Source: Prochlorococcus sp. AG-670-N10 (GTDB lineage: Bacteria; Cyanobacteriota; Cyanobacteriia; PCC-6307; Cyanobiaceae). Taken from it: a stretch of DNA of 36,670 bases. Numbering within the stretch: position 1 is the first letter of the stretch; each line of letters starts with the position of its first letter. The stretch is taken from the NCBI GenBank assembly GCA_003209065.1, contig QCSX01000016.1, forward strand, positions 1 to 36,670, in the 5' to 3' direction. A program made the position numbers and the translations under genes. Below are positions 22,589 to 31,956 of the stretch, piece by piece. The notes under the pieces were generated by a model, which saw only the letters and a list, made by a program, of their open reading frames with translations, did no database searches and was not told the DNA's origin.

Positions 22589-23770
22589 ATGAGTGAAGTA
22601 AATTTATCCAAAAGAGCACTCTCTATTGAGCCTTCACTTACTCTGCAGATAAGTGCTAAAGCTAATCAACTCGCAAAAGAGGGAAAAGACATATGTAATT
22701 TAAGTGCTGGAGAACCAGATTTTGATGCTCCCAATGAAATATTAAAAGCAACAAGTGAGGCTATATTTGATGGATATACAAAATATGGTCCTGCCTCAGG
22801 AGATTTAGAACTTAGAAAAGCCATTACTGAAAAACTTCAAAACCAAAACAATTTAAATGTTGAATATGAAAATGTAATGGTAACAAATGGAGCAAAACAG
22901 TCAATTTATAATCTGTTCCAGGTTTTATTGAATGATGGGGACGAAGTGATTATACCTGCTCCTTATTGGTTAAGCTATCCTCAGATGGTTAGATTGGCAG
23001 GTGGAAAGCCTGTCTTCCTAAATTCTTCGGCTGAAGATGGATTCAAAATAAATATACAAGATTTAAAATCTAAGATATCTCCAAAAACGAAATTTATAAT
23101 TATTAATTCTCCCAACAATCCAACTGGTAGAGTAATGCCAAAAGAAGAGTTGTTACAAATTGCAGAATTAGTAAGAGAAAATAAAAATATTAATATTCTT
23201 TCAGATGAGATTTACGAATTAATTCTTAAAAAAGATTTTAAGCATTTAAGTTTAGCTTCACTAGCAACTGACCTAAAAGAAAGAATTTTTATAATTAATG
23301 GTTTTGCAAAGGGTTGGGCAATGACTGGGTGGAGAGTTGGTTATTTGGTAGGACAAAAAGATATTATTAAAGCATCATCAGCCTTACAAAGCCAAAGTAC
23401 AAGTAATGTTTGTTCGTTCGTTCAAAGAGGTGCTTTAGAGGCATTAAAATTAAACCGAGAATTTTTCTTAAAAATCAATAGCCATTATGATCTTAGAAGA
23501 GAAGTCCTTTATAAAGGGCTAAAAAATATCGAAGGACTATTTATATATCCACCTAATGGAGCTTTTTATGCATTTCCTAGATTACCTAATAATTCCATGA
23601 CTTCTGTAGAATTCTGCAAAAGAATTCTTAATGATTATGGTTTAGTGGTGGTGCCTGGAAAACCTTTTGGTGATGATCAATGTATTAGAATATCTTGTGC
23701 CTCTTCAAAAGAAAAGATTCTTGATGGCTTAACAAGATTAGAGAAAGGCATTTTAAATTATTACTTTTAA
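22589..23770 (+). CDS. Class I/II aspartate-type aminotransferase
   Basis: 393-residue PLP enzyme of fold type I, subfamily I-gamma (AspC/prephenate aminotransferase-like). The cofactor Lys241 lies in NGFAKGWAMTGWRVGY, PLP phosphate contacts are visible before it, NSPNNPTG is at 172-180 and SDEIYE at 205-210. The substrate-carboxylate Arg is in QCIRISCA near the end. Aspartate/glutamate specificity is expected; activity with prephenate or arogenate is also known in this clade and cannot be excluded. The next gene starts at the adjacent base. Confidence 0.92.
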   Translation: MSEVNLSKRALSIEPSLTLQISAKANQLAKEGKDICNLSAGEPDFDAPNEILKATSEAIFDGYTKYGPASGDLELRKAITEKLQNQNNLNVEYENVMVTNGAKQSIYNLFQVLLNDGDEVIIPAPYWLSYPQMVRLAGGKPVFLNSSAEDGFKINIQDLKSKISPKTKFIIINSPNNPTGRVMPKEELLQIAELVRENKNINILSDEIYELILKKDFKHLSLASLATDLKERIFIINGFAKGWAMTGWRVGYLVGQKDIIKASSALQSQSTSNVCSFVQRGALEALKLNREFFLKINSHYDLRREVLYKGLKNIEGLFIYPPNGAFYAFPRLPNNSMTSVEFCKRILNDYGLVVVPGKPFGDDQCIRISCASSKEKILDGLTRLEKGILNYYF

Positions 23771-24676
23771 ATGAATAAAATTTTTATAAATATCAAAAAG
23801 ATATTTTTAACCTCTACTATTTTTTTTGCAACTCTTTCTTCACCCTTAAATGCAAATCCAAAAGTTTTAAAGATCGGGGCAATTCCTGATCAAAATCAAG
23901 AGGTATTAGACAAAAGATTTAATTTGTTTGCAAAAGAATTAGCTAAGACTCTAGATGTAAAGGTAAAGTATATTCCCGTTATTAATTATGTTGCTGCGGT
24001 TACTGGATTTAGAACAAATGATTTAGATTTAGTATGGTTTGGTGGTTTATCCGGAGTTCAGGCAAGATTACAAACCCCTAAGGCAATTGTGATTGCTCAA
24101 CGAGATATTGATAAAGAATTTAAAAGCGTTTTTATTGTGAATAAGAAATTAAAACTTGATTCAATTTCCAATAAAAATGGACTTAAGAAGCTCAAGAATC
24201 TAAGATTTACTTTTGGTTCTGAAAATTCAACATCTGGAAGGTTAATGCCAGAATTTTTCCTTAATGATGCTGGAATAAAAATAGAAAACTTTAAAGGAAA
24301 AAGAGTAGGATTTAGCGGTGGTCATGATGCAACTATCGCTTTAGTTAATAGTGGAGCCTTTGATGCAGGAGCCTTAAATAAACAAGTGTGGGAAAACAAT
24401 CTTAAAAATAATCCTAAACGAACAAATAATGTAAATCTTTTTTGGATAACTCCTGATTATGTTGACTATCATTGGGTTGCTCAAGGAAATCTTGATAATA
24501 GATTTCGAGAAGATTTTACTAAAGAACTTAAATCTACAATTCTTAATTTAGATATTAAAAAGACAGAACATAAAAAGATATTAGATATGTTCAACGCAAA
24601 AAAATTTATAGAAGCAGAATCTAGTGACTATAAAAATATCGAGATAATCGCGAGAAAATTAAAAAAAATAAGATGA
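23771..24676 (+). CDS. phnD: Phosphonate/phosphite-type ABC transporter binding protein
   Basis: 301 residues with a signal peptide (1-28, ending LNANPK). Family marks: IGAIPDQN at the mature start, DLVWFGGLSGVQARLQ, FGSENSTSGRLMPEFFL and GFSGGHDATIALV. These place it in the PhnD group that some databases label putative selenate-binding; Prochlorococcus PhnD-type proteins have been studied as phosphite/phosphonate binders. Order is D-C-E, each gene overlapping or nearly touching the next. No C-P lyase genes are in the window. Ligand is therefore open among phosphite, phosphonate and related oxyanions. Confidence 0.85.
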   Translation: MNKIFINIKKIFLTSTIFFATLSSPLNANPKVLKIGAIPDQNQEVLDKRFNLFAKELAKTLDVKVKYIPVINYVAAVTGFRTNDLDLVWFGGLSGVQARLQTPKAIVIAQRDIDKEFKSVFIVNKKLKLDSISNKNGLKKLKNLRFTFGSENSTSGRLMPEFFLNDAGIKIENFKGKRVGFSGGHDATIALVNSGAFDAGALNKQVWENNLKNNPKRTNNVNLFWITPDYVDYHWVAQGNLDNRFREDFTKELKSTILNLDIKKTEHKKILDMFNAKKFIEAESSDYKNIEIIARKLKKIR

Positions 24677-25410
24677 TTAATCCTCTTCTCGAATTAAAAG
24701 AGGTAAGCTATAAAAATAAAAATAATTTCACCTTAAACAAGGTAAGTTTACGAATTCAATCGGGTGAAAAAATTGCCTTATTAGGCAAAAGTGGTGCGGG
24801 TAAAACTACTCTTATATCTATTCTTAACGGAACACTCAAACCTAACAAAGGTAGAATTAAATTATTTAATACAGAATTTGATAAATTAAACTTATATCAA
24901 AAGAGTAAGATCTCAACTATCTGGCAAGATTTAAGATTAATAGAAGATCTATCAGCAGAACAAAATGTTAATTGTGGACTTCTTGCAAAACAAAGTTTCC
25001 TATTTGCTTTTAAAAATTTACTAAATATAAGTTCTTTTAATAAAGCTCATCAATATATGCAAGTTTGTAATCTTAAGAAATCTATTTTTTCCAAAAATAT
25101 TAGAAAAATATCTGGAGGCCAAAAACAAAGAGTTGCTATTGCAAGATCATTAATTCAAGAGTCAAACATCCTACTTGCTGATGAGCCTTTTAATAATTTA
25201 GATCCAAAACTAACTTCTAATATTAAAAATCTATTATTAATTACTAAAAATAAAAATAAAATAAAAGTTCCTAACACTACTTTAATTGCTTTGCATAGAT
25301 TAGATTTATTAGATGGTTTTAATAGAATTATTGGAATGAAAAATGGTGAAATAATATTTGATTTAGAAAAAAATAAATTAAAAAAAAATCATTTAAACAA
25401 GCTTTATTAG
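24673..25410 (+). CDS. phnC: Phosphonate-type ABC transporter ATPase
   Basis: 245 residues. Walker A GKSGAGKTT (38-46), Q-loop IWQDLRLI (83-90), signature ISGGQKQRVAIARS (146-159) and Walker B LLADEP (167-172) are all intact. It starts 4 bases before the end of the binding-protein gene and is followed after 4 bases by the fused permease. Energises uptake of the PhnD ligand. Confidence 0.93.
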   Translation: MINPLLELKEVSYKNKNNFTLNKVSLRIQSGEKIALLGKSGAGKTTLISILNGTLKPNKGRIKLFNTEFDKLNLYQKSKISTIWQDLRLIEDLSAEQNVNCGLLAKQSFLFAFKNLLNISSFNKAHQYMQVCNLKKSIFSKNIRKISGGQKQRVAIARSLIQESNILLADEPFNNLDPKLTSNIKNLLLITKNKNKIKVPNTTLIALHRLDLLDGFNRIIGMKNGEIIFDLEKNKLKKNHLNKLY

Positions 25411-25414
25411 GTAA

Positions 25415-26917
25415 TTGAATAAATTAAAATTAAATTCTTCTTCAATAACTTTTCTACCAATACTAGTTTGTATACCTATAGCCTATGAACTATTAATTAA
25501 TTTTCATATTGGAGGTATTGAATTATTTAAAGAATTCATTATTTCTGCCTTTAATCCAAAAATTAATAATGAAATCATTTTCACATTAGTAAAAAGATTA
25601 AATGAAACTATTATTATTGCATTTTTTAGTTGGCTAATAAGTATTATATTTGGGGTTATATTTGGAATATTATCTTCAGAAATTTTTTATCAAATATTAA
25701 ATTTACCCATATTTTTAAAGAGATTTTTAAATTTATTTTTAACTTTTATAAGATCGATTCATGAAATAATTTGGGGACTTATATTAATGCAAATATATGG
25801 TATAAGTTTTTCAATTGGGATAATAGCTATTTGCATTCCTTATGTTGCTATAAATGCAAAAGTTTTTAGTGAGCAAATAGAAAATATTAATCTTAAAACT
25901 ATTGAATCAATTAAACAAATTAATGGTATTAAATCTTCCACTTTAATAACATTAGTTTGGGCTCCTGTGATAGAAACCTTTAAAAATTTTGGTTTATACC
26001 GTTTGGAATGTGCCATAAGAAGTACAACAGTTTTGGGGTTGTTTGGAGTTGGAGGAATAGGCACAAGTATATTTTTATCCTTTCAAACTTTGAATTTCCA
26101 AGAGCTATGGACTTATCTTTGGGGTTTAGCTTTTTTAATTATTATCTCAAAAGAACTATTAAAAAAATTCAACCTCTCTAACACTTCTAAGAAATTTTTG
26201 ACCTCTTTTGTAATCGCTTTATTTTGTATTAGTTTATTTTCTTTATCTTTCTTTGTTTATTTTATTTTTAATAAAAATGCAATACCTTTTAATTCAATCA
26301 ACAATCTTTTGATATCAAACTTCAATTTTATTTCATACGATTTTTTAAAACTATTACTAGAAACAATAGTTTTATGTCTTTTATCTACTGGAATAGCTAT
26401 AAGTTTTCCTCCCATTTTTATATTGATTTTAAATAATAAAGTAGGAATTACAATTATCAGAATAATCTCATTTTTATTTCGTTTAATACCACCGCCTGTA
26501 TTAATTCTAATACTCTTAATGTTTAATGATCCTTCAATATCTTTAGCAGCAACAACATTAGGATTACATAACGCAGCTATAACGAGCAAATTGCTTTTGG
26601 CTAATTTACATAACCAAGATAATAAACAATATATTGCGATGAAATCATTAGGAGTTTCAAAGAGGTCTAGTTGGCTTTTCGGAATATTTGTTAAACAAGC
26701 AAATAGTTACTTAGCATATTGTGCTTATAGATCAGATATTATAATTAGAGAAACAGCCATTCTGGGAGTAATTGGTAGTGTTGGTTTAGGTTGGCAACTT
26801 CAAGAATCATTGAGTTCATTTGCATGGGAAGAAGTCATAGTGATTTTGTTTTTTTATAGCTCAATTGCAATAATTGGAGAATTAATAAATGGTAAAATCA
26901 AAAGTAATCTAACTTGA
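25415..26917 (+). CDS. phnE: Fused double-domain phosphonate-type ABC permease
   Basis: 500-residue permease from TTG 25415, about twice the usual PhnE length, because two BPD_transp_1 domains are joined in one chain. Domain 1 spans about residues 50-250 with its coupling loop at KTIESIKQINGIKSSTLI. A TM linker leads to domain 2 with a better EAA-like loop, YIAMKSLGVSKRSSWLFG, and RETAILGVIGSVGLGW. In most PhnCDE systems two separate or identical permease chains dimerise; here the fusion supplies both halves. The stop overlaps the SGNH gene start. Confidence 0.88.
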   Translation: MNKLKLNSSSITFLPILVCIPIAYELLINFHIGGIELFKEFIISAFNPKINNEIIFTLVKRLNETIIIAFFSWLISIIFGVIFGILSSEIFYQILNLPIFLKRFLNLFLTFIRSIHEIIWGLILMQIYGISFSIGIIAICIPYVAINAKVFSEQIENINLKTIESIKQINGIKSSTLITLVWAPVIETFKNFGLYRLECAIRSTTVLGLFGVGGIGTSIFLSFQTLNFQELWTYLWGLAFLIIISKELLKKFNLSNTSKKFLTSFVIALFCISLFSLSFFVYFIFNKNAIPFNSINNLLISNFNFISYDFLKLLLETIVLCLLSTGIAISFPPIFILILNNKVGITIIRIISFLFRLIPPPVLILILLMFNDPSISLAATTLGLHNAAITSKLLLANLHNQDNKQYIAMKSLGVSKRSSWLFGIFVKQANSYLAYCAYRSDIIIRETAILGVIGSVGLGWQLQESLSSFAWEEVIVILFFYSSIAIIGELINGKIKSNLT

Positions 26918-27612
26918 TTAGTAATAAAATTCTTCTCAAATCAAGTGAAATAATTCAAAGGAAATTAGTGCCTGTTTTACCAAAACAATTGGTTGTAATC
27001 GGAGATAGTTCAGTATATGGATGGGGGGATACTGTAGGAGGAGGATGGTGCGAAAGACTAAGAAAAGATTGGTCTAAATTTCATGATTTTCCAATTATTT
27101 ATCCACTAGGGGTAAGAGGAGATGGAATTGAAAAGGTTTCTTTACGTTGGAAAAAAGAATGGTCATCAAGAGGAGAAACAAGAAGAAATAAGCCCAAAGC
27201 TATCCTCTTGAATGTGGGTCTTAATGATACTCCAACAATTGGGCAAAAAAATGGGCGGCACCAATTAGAGATAAATGGATTCGAGTATGGATTAGAAAAA
27301 TTAATTTTTGAAATGAAGTCCCAAACTCAAGTTTTTGTAATTGGGCTAACCCCTGTTGATGAAAACAAAATGCCATTTGCTGGATGTTTATGGTATTCAA
27401 ATGATTTCTGTCATTCTTATGAAAGAAGAATGGAAGAAGTCTGTTTAAATCAAAATGTCCCTTTTCTGCCAACTTTTAGAGAAATGTACTCAGATAATAG
27501 AAGTAAGAATTGGATCGCAGAGGATGGTATACACTTAAATGCGCATGGACATCTTTGGATTTATCAACGTCTTAAAAGTTGGGAAATTCTTAATAAATGG
27601 AAGGAATCCTAA
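26914..27612 (+). CDS. SGNH/GDSL-type hydrolase
   Basis: 232 residues from TTG 26914, sharing TTGA with the end of the permease gene, so it is probably translated with the transporter. Block I GDSSVYGWGD (nucleophile Ser32), block III GLNDTP (Asn) and block V EDGIHLNAHGH (Asp204, His207) give a complete SGNH set. Likely an esterase or lipase-like hydrolase; no signal peptide. A different start at the in-frame GTG near 26968 would remove about 18 residues. Function with the transporter is inference. Confidence 0.85.
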   Translation: MISNKILLKSSEIIQRKLVPVLPKQLVVIGDSSVYGWGDTVGGGWCERLRKDWSKFHDFPIIYPLGVRGDGIEKVSLRWKKEWSSRGETRRNKPKAILLNVGLNDTPTIGQKNGRHQLEINGFEYGLEKLIFEMKSQTQVFVIGLTPVDENKMPFAGCLWYSNDFCHSYERRMEEVCLNQNVPFLPTFREMYSDNRSKNWIAEDGIHLNAHGHLWIYQRLKSWEILNKWKES

Positions 27613-27629
27613 TTTTGATAAAAGGTAAT

Positions 27630-28373
27630 TTAATTAGAAATTTTGAGATGAAAAATTAGAACAAAAATTGCAATTATAGAAGAAATAATTGTTTGAATAG
27701 AATTTACTAATTCATTACTTAATTTATATTTGTCTTGAAATTTAGCTCCAATAAAACTTTCAGAAATTGTTGCTAAAAAACCAGAAATTGCAACTATTAA
27801 AAATTGATTTTTTGTTGAGATAATATTTAGAATAAACATTATTAATGACATAAATATTGCACCTAGGGCACTTGCCGCTGTGCCTTCTAAACTAATTCCT
27901 CCTTCCGTTCCTCTTTCAACTTTTCTAAACGAAGTAATTAGATATGTATTCCTACCAAATCTTTTTCCTATTTCACTACCAAAAGTATCTGCCAACTTTG
28001 CGGCAAAACTTGCAGCAAAACCAATTTTGTAAAAGACTAAATTAGTAAAATTCAATTTAACCATTATTGCAAAAAACAATCCTGTTGCAGCCGAACCCCA
28101 AACATTTTCAGGACCTCTTTTACCACCTCTTTTTTCAGCTATCCCTTTTTCGTTTTTAAATTTATAACCAATTTTTGTCACAAGAGATCCAAGGAATAAA
28201 TATATTACAACAGAGGTCCAACCCTGCCATGACAAACATCCCCATAAAATAGACCCTAATACCCCAGCACTTATCCACCCTCCTTTTGTCATCAATGGGA
28301 CTCTAAAAAACAAAGAAATTAGAATAAAGTTAATTAAAAAACCGAGTAAAAAATTATTAGAAAGTAAATTCAT
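27630..28373 (-). CDS. DUF92 membrane protein, VTE6-like phytyl-phosphate kinase candidate
   Basis: 247-residue polytopic protein with about six TM segments. DUF92 marks: KRGPENVWGSAATGL, AAKLADTFGSEIGKRFGR and VERGTEGGISLEGTAASALG. The plant homologue VTE6 phosphorylates phytyl phosphate to phytyl diphosphate in chlorophyll recycling for tocopherol and phylloquinone. The same role in this organism is inference by family. It lies 5 bases downstream of rsmE on the same strand. Confidence 0.85.
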   Translation of the reverse strand: MNLLSNNFLLGFLINFILISLFFRVPLMTKGGWISAGVLGSILWGCLSWQGWTSVVIYLFLGSLVTKIGYKFKNEKGIAEKRGGKRGPENVWGSAATGLFFAIMVKLNFTNLVFYKIGFAASFAAKLADTFGSEIGKRFGRNTYLITSFRKVERGTEGGISLEGTAASALGAIFMSLIMFILNIISTKNQFLIVAISGFLATISESFIGAKFQDKYKLSNELVNSIQTIISSIIAIFVLIFHLKISN

Positions 28374-28378
28374 TTTTT

Positions 28379-29152
28379 TTAAAGGATTAATTTAAGATCA
28401 TTACGCCATTGACCAAGAATTGAAGTTGCATTAACAGTAGCTGTTGAAGTTCTTAAAATAGTTTCTGAAAGTTTTACAAAAGCAATTTTATTTTTAATAA
28501 AAAATTCAATTTCACCTTTAGACCAGCCTCCTTCCGGTCCAATTACATTCCATAAAACTCCTCCTTTTTTATCCAAAACACCTTGCTTTTTTTTTAACCA
28601 ATGACTTAAATTATCAGAGCTATCATCTCTTGTAACAGATACTGAAATAATATCTTTATTTTCTATAGAATTTATCCAGTCGAATAAATTAATATCACTC
28701 AAAATAGATGGTCTCCATAATCTCTCGCATTGTTCAACAGCTTCATTAACAATTGAATCCCATCTTATAAGTTTATTTGAGAAGTTAGTATACTTCTTAA
28801 CTTGTCTATCTGAATACAAAGGTTGTATAAAATCAATTCCTATTTCAGTACACATTTTTAGAATATCTTCAAAACCATTTTTAGGAATAACAACAGCTAT
28901 TCCTAATAAAATTTTTTCTTTTTCTTGAAATAAATAAGGATTATTAATATTGTTTATCTTTATAGAATTATCCTCTAAGTTTATAGCTTTCCATAATGAA
29001 CCTTCGCCATTAGTGATAAATATTTCTTTACCAATTTTTATCCGCATTACTTTATTTATGTAGCGCGCTTCATTATTTGTAAGTTTTAAATCATTGTTCT
29101 TGTTATTAATTATTCTTTCATTCTGTATAAATAATCTTGTTAAATCATCCAT
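28379..29152 (-). CDS. rsmE: 16S rRNA m3U1498 methyltransferase RsmE
   Basis: 257 residues. The RsmE SPOUT knot is clear: VIPKNGFEDILKMCTEIGID, GPEGGWSKGEIEFF and the terminal KLSETILRTSTATVNATSIL, which forms the SAM-binding knot. An N-terminal PUA-like part precedes it. Methylates N3 of U1498 in the 30S subunit. First of two genes ending with DUF92. Confidence 0.94.
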   Translation of the reverse strand: MDDLTRLFIQNERIINNKNNDLKLTNNEARYINKVMRIKIGKEIFITNGEGSLWKAINLEDNSIKINNINNPYLFQEKEKILLGIAVVIPKNGFEDILKMCTEIGIDFIQPLYSDRQVKKYTNFSNKLIRWDSIVNEAVEQCERLWRPSILSDINLFDWINSIENKDIISVSVTRDDSSDNLSHWLKKKQGVLDKKGGVLWNVIGPEGGWSKGEIEFFIKNKIAFVKLSETILRTSTATVNATSILGQWRNDLKLIL

Positions 29153-29161
29153 ATATAAAAA

Positions 29162-29605
29162 TCAGTTTTTAAAAACCAAATCTTCATGTTCCTCAATCGA
29201 CCAATCACTATTTTCTCCCCCAATTATTAATTCATCAATTTTTACATAATTATTAGATATCTCGTTTAACGCATTTATTAAAATATCAATAGAAAGTGAA
29301 TCTGAAGTTCCAAAATCAACCCAACTTCTTGACCATAAATTTTGATATTCCATAACACCTAAATTATGCATCAAGGCAGGAAGGGAAGATTCTTTTTGCT
29401 CATTATCGTATGACATCCAACTTAAATCAGAACCCTCTTCATGAGTTTGTAAATTTTCAGAATTAAAACCACCTAACCTACCTAAAACATACCAACTATC
29501 AAAAACTCCATCCAAGTAGTTTTTTTCTGCTTCAGTAGGTATTTCAAAGAATTTTATCCAAATCCAACAATTAAAAGGATCAACTTCTCTAAATGCAATA
29601 TTCAT
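29162..29605 (-). CDS. DUF3531 family protein
   Basis: 147 residues from ATG 29605 (MNIAFREVDPFNCWIWIKF); the frame extends to 29656, but the extra 17 residues are not family-like. Family pattern: WIKFFEIPTEAEKNYLDGVF, WYVLGRLGGFNSENLQ, DLSWMSYDNE and VDFGTSDSLSIDILINALNE. DUF3531 is found in cyanobacteria and plastids; function unknown. Divergent from the ATPase gene with an 84-base gap, which holds both promoters. Confidence 0.85.
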   Translation of the reverse strand: MNIAFREVDPFNCWIWIKFFEIPTEAEKNYLDGVFDSWYVLGRLGGFNSENLQTHEEGSDLSWMSYDNEQKESSLPALMHNLGVMEYQNLWSRSWVDFGTSDSLSIDILINALNEISNNYVKIDELIIGGENSDWSIEEHEDLVFKN

Positions 29606-29689
29606 TTTTACTGTTATTTTTTTTAGATCTATGGTTATTATAAGTTGATAATTCAAAGTTTAAATTTTATACCTACAACTAAATTAATA

Positions 29690-30337
29690 ATGCTTGATTT
29701 AAAAGATATTACTTATCAACCTCAAACTGGAAATAAAAAAATATTAGATGATATTAGTTTCAATCTTCATGAAAAGGAAATTATATTAATTTGTGGCAAA
29801 AGTGGTTCAGGGAAAACTACTCTATTGGAAATAATAAGTGGACTAATTACTCCTCAGAAAGGAAAGATTACTTGGAAAAATAAAAATATCACTGCTAGGC
29901 AAAGAAGATGGATAAGTGGAGTAGTATTTCAATTCCCAGAAAGATACTTTTTAGGAACAACCATTGGGAAAGAATTAAAAATTGGTTATAAATCATTAAG
30001 AGAAAAAAATATAGAGCAAGTTTTAAAAAAAGTTGGGCTATCAGATATAAATCTTACTCAACCTCCTGAGAAATTAAGTGGTGGTCAACAGAGAAGATTA
30101 GCTGTAGCAGTTCAACTAATGAGAAATCCAACTATTCTTTTACTTGACGAGCCAACTGCTGGGCTTGATTGGTCAATGAAAAATGATGTTAAGAATTTAG
30201 TTCTCAATCTCAAAAATAAAAATACAATAATTATCGTTACTCATGAACCCTCATTATTTGAAGGGATACCGTCTAAAATGTTAGTTCTTCAACAAGGAAA
30301 GATTAAGGAATTAACGAATGGAAATTATGGGGGATAA
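29690..30337 (+). CDS. ECF-type ABC transporter ATPase
   Basis: 215 residues from ATG 29690 ([10 protein letters not shown]); an upstream TTG at 29645 overlaps the divergent gene and is less likely. Walker [11 protein letters not shown]-loop [12 protein letters not shown], signature [15 protein letters not shown] and Walker [13 protein letters not shown]. The Q-loop QFPE is typical of EcfA/CbiO ATPases of vitamin or metal transport. No T or S component lies beside it, so the partners must be elsewhere. Overlaps the hslO start. Confidence 0.85.
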   Translation: MLDLKDITYQPQTGNKKILDDISFNLHEKEIILICGKSGSGKTTLLEIISGLITPQKGKITWKNKNITARQRRWISGVVFQFPERYFLGTTIGKELKIGYKSLREKNIEQVLKKVGLSDINLTQPPEKLSGGQQRRLAVAVQLMRNPTILLLDEPTAGLDWSMKNDVKNLVLNLKNKNTIIIVTHEPSLFEGIPSKMLVLQQGKIKELTNGNYGG

Positions 30338-31229
30338 AATTGTACGCGCAACTGCGGCTAATGGTGGAATAAGGTTAGTTGCGGTATTAACAACAGATGC
30401 ATCAATGGAAGCGAAAGAAAGACATGGATTGTCTTATCTAACTACCTCTATACTGGGGAGAGCTTTCAGCGCCTCTCTTCTTTTGGCAAGTTCTATGAAA
30501 GTAATGCATGGGAGAGTCACTTTAAGAGTAAGATCTGATGGCCCTTTAAAGGGATTACTTGTGGATGCGGGCAGAGATGGGAAAGTTAGAGGTTATGTAG
30601 GAAATCCTAATTTGGAATTAGATCTAGTCAAAACCAAGTCAAATCAATATTCTTTTGATTTCACAAAAGCATTAGGGACAGGCTATTTAAATGTAATTCG
30701 GGATAATGGTTTTGGAGAACCCTTTACCAGCACTGTTGAGTTAGTCAATGGAAATATTGCTGAAGATTTAGCATCTTATTTATATCATTCTGAGCAGACT
30801 CCTTCTGCTGTATTTATTGGGGAAAAGATTCAAAATAAAAATATTATTTCTAGCGGAGGATTGTTAGCTCAAGTATTGCCAAAGAAAGAAACTGATCCAT
30901 TATTAGTCTCACTGCTTGAAGAAAGATGTAAAGAAATTAATTCTTTTAGTGAAGACTTATTTAAATCAAAAGATAATCTTCTTTCACTAATAAAAAATAT
31001 ATTTCCAGATATTGACGATAAATCAATTTCCGAGAAAGCTCGAACTCAAGAAGTTAGATTTGAATGTAGGTGCTCTAGACAGAGAAGTTTAAATGCCATG
31101 AAAATGCTTGATAAAAAAGAGTTAGAAGATATTTTAATTAAAGAAGGAAAAGCCGAATTAGTTTGCGAATTTTGCAAGAATAAATATCTAATAAATTCTG
31201 AAGAGATTAAAGAGATGATTAAAAATTAA
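30327..31229 (+). CDS. hslO: Redox-regulated chaperone Hsp33
   Basis: 300 residues from ATG 30327 ([20 protein letters not shown], the usual Hsp33 start); an ATG 9 bases earlier is possible. The C-terminal zinc switch is CxC then CxxC: Cys250, Cys252, Cys283 and Cys286 counting from the earlier ATG. Oxidation releases zinc and activates holdase activity. The start lies inside the end of the ATPase gene (11-base overlap). It ends one base before the convergent CPP1-like gene. Confidence 0.95.
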   Translation: MGDKIVRATAANGGIRLVAVLTTDASMEAKERHGLSYLTTSILGRAFSASLLLASSMKVMHGRVTLRVRSDGPLKGLLVDAGRDGKVRGYVGNPNLELDLVKTKSNQYSFDFTKALGTGYLNVIRDNGFGEPFTSTVELVNGNIAEDLASYLYHSEQTPSAVFIGEKIQNKNIISSGGLLAQVLPKKETDPLLVSLLEERCKEINSFSEDLFKSKDNLLSLIKNIFPDIDDKSISEKARTQEVRFECRCSRQRSLNAMKMLDKKELEDILIKEGKAELVCEFCKNKYLINSEEIKEMIKN

Positions 31230-31230
31230 T

Positions 31231-31905
31231 TTAAAGAAAAATTACTCCTATCCACAAAATTATCATTGCTGGTAAACTTTGAATTTTCTGAATTGATAAA
31301 GAGTTATTAGATATTTCCTGAATAAATGAGTTGGTTTCAAATAAACCTCCAAATATTAATCCTATTGAAAGAAATGTCACACTCCATCCAAGAGAAATAA
31401 TAAACTTTTTACCTGATTTAATTTGAATATAAGTAAGGATTAAAGTTGAAATAGAAAGCAGAAGTCTGTTGTAAGAATCAGGACTAATTAAAAGTATTAT
31501 CAAAAATAATAATCCAACAGATAACTTGATTGAAAGATTATCAAAAGATGGAGGGATTATTTTAGGAAGGCTATATTCGTTTGAATTGTTACCATTATTA
31601 TTCAAATTTTTTATTTTTGATAACAGCGGGAAATCATTATTAATGAGTTTATTAATTTGTTTCTCTTTCTTAGAAGCATTTTTAGCTTCGAAACTAACGT
31701 TCCCTGACTGCCTTGCTTTCAAACTACCCATTAACAATTGATCAAAAGATGATTCTATTTTTGCCTTAAGTAGTAGATCTTCACCAGCCTCCTTAACTTT
31801 AAGATCTCTTGCTTTTTGTATATCTTCAAAATCGGCACCTTCGTCAACACCTAATATTTCATAGGGAGTTTTATCGGGATTATTTTTGCTTTTATTTGAA
31901 TCCAA
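31231..31905 (-). CDS. CPP1-like J-domain-like membrane protein
   Basis: 224 residues. An N-terminal J-like segment, TPYEILGVDEGADFEDIQKA, lacks the HPD motif. A charged helical part follows, then about four TM segments from residue 128. This layout fits the CPP1-like family (chaperone-like protein of POR1 in plants), which stabilises protochlorophyllide oxidoreductase. A matching role in chlorophyll synthesis here is inference. Confidence 0.78.
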   Translation of the reverse strand: MDSNKSKNNPDKTPYEILGVDEGADFEDIQKARDLKVKEAGEDLLLKAKIESSFDQLLMGSLKARQSGNVSFEAKNASKKEKQINKLINNDFPLLSKIKNLNNNGNNSNEYSLPKIIPPSFDNLSIKLSVGLLFLIILLISPDSYNRLLLSISTLILTYIQIKSGKKFIISLGWSVTFLSIGLIFGGLFETNSFIQEISNNSLSIQKIQSLPAMIILWIGVIFL

Positions 31906-31956
31906 TTGATTTTTACAATGACTATAGATTAACCAATTTTATTATCCAATAGGACT

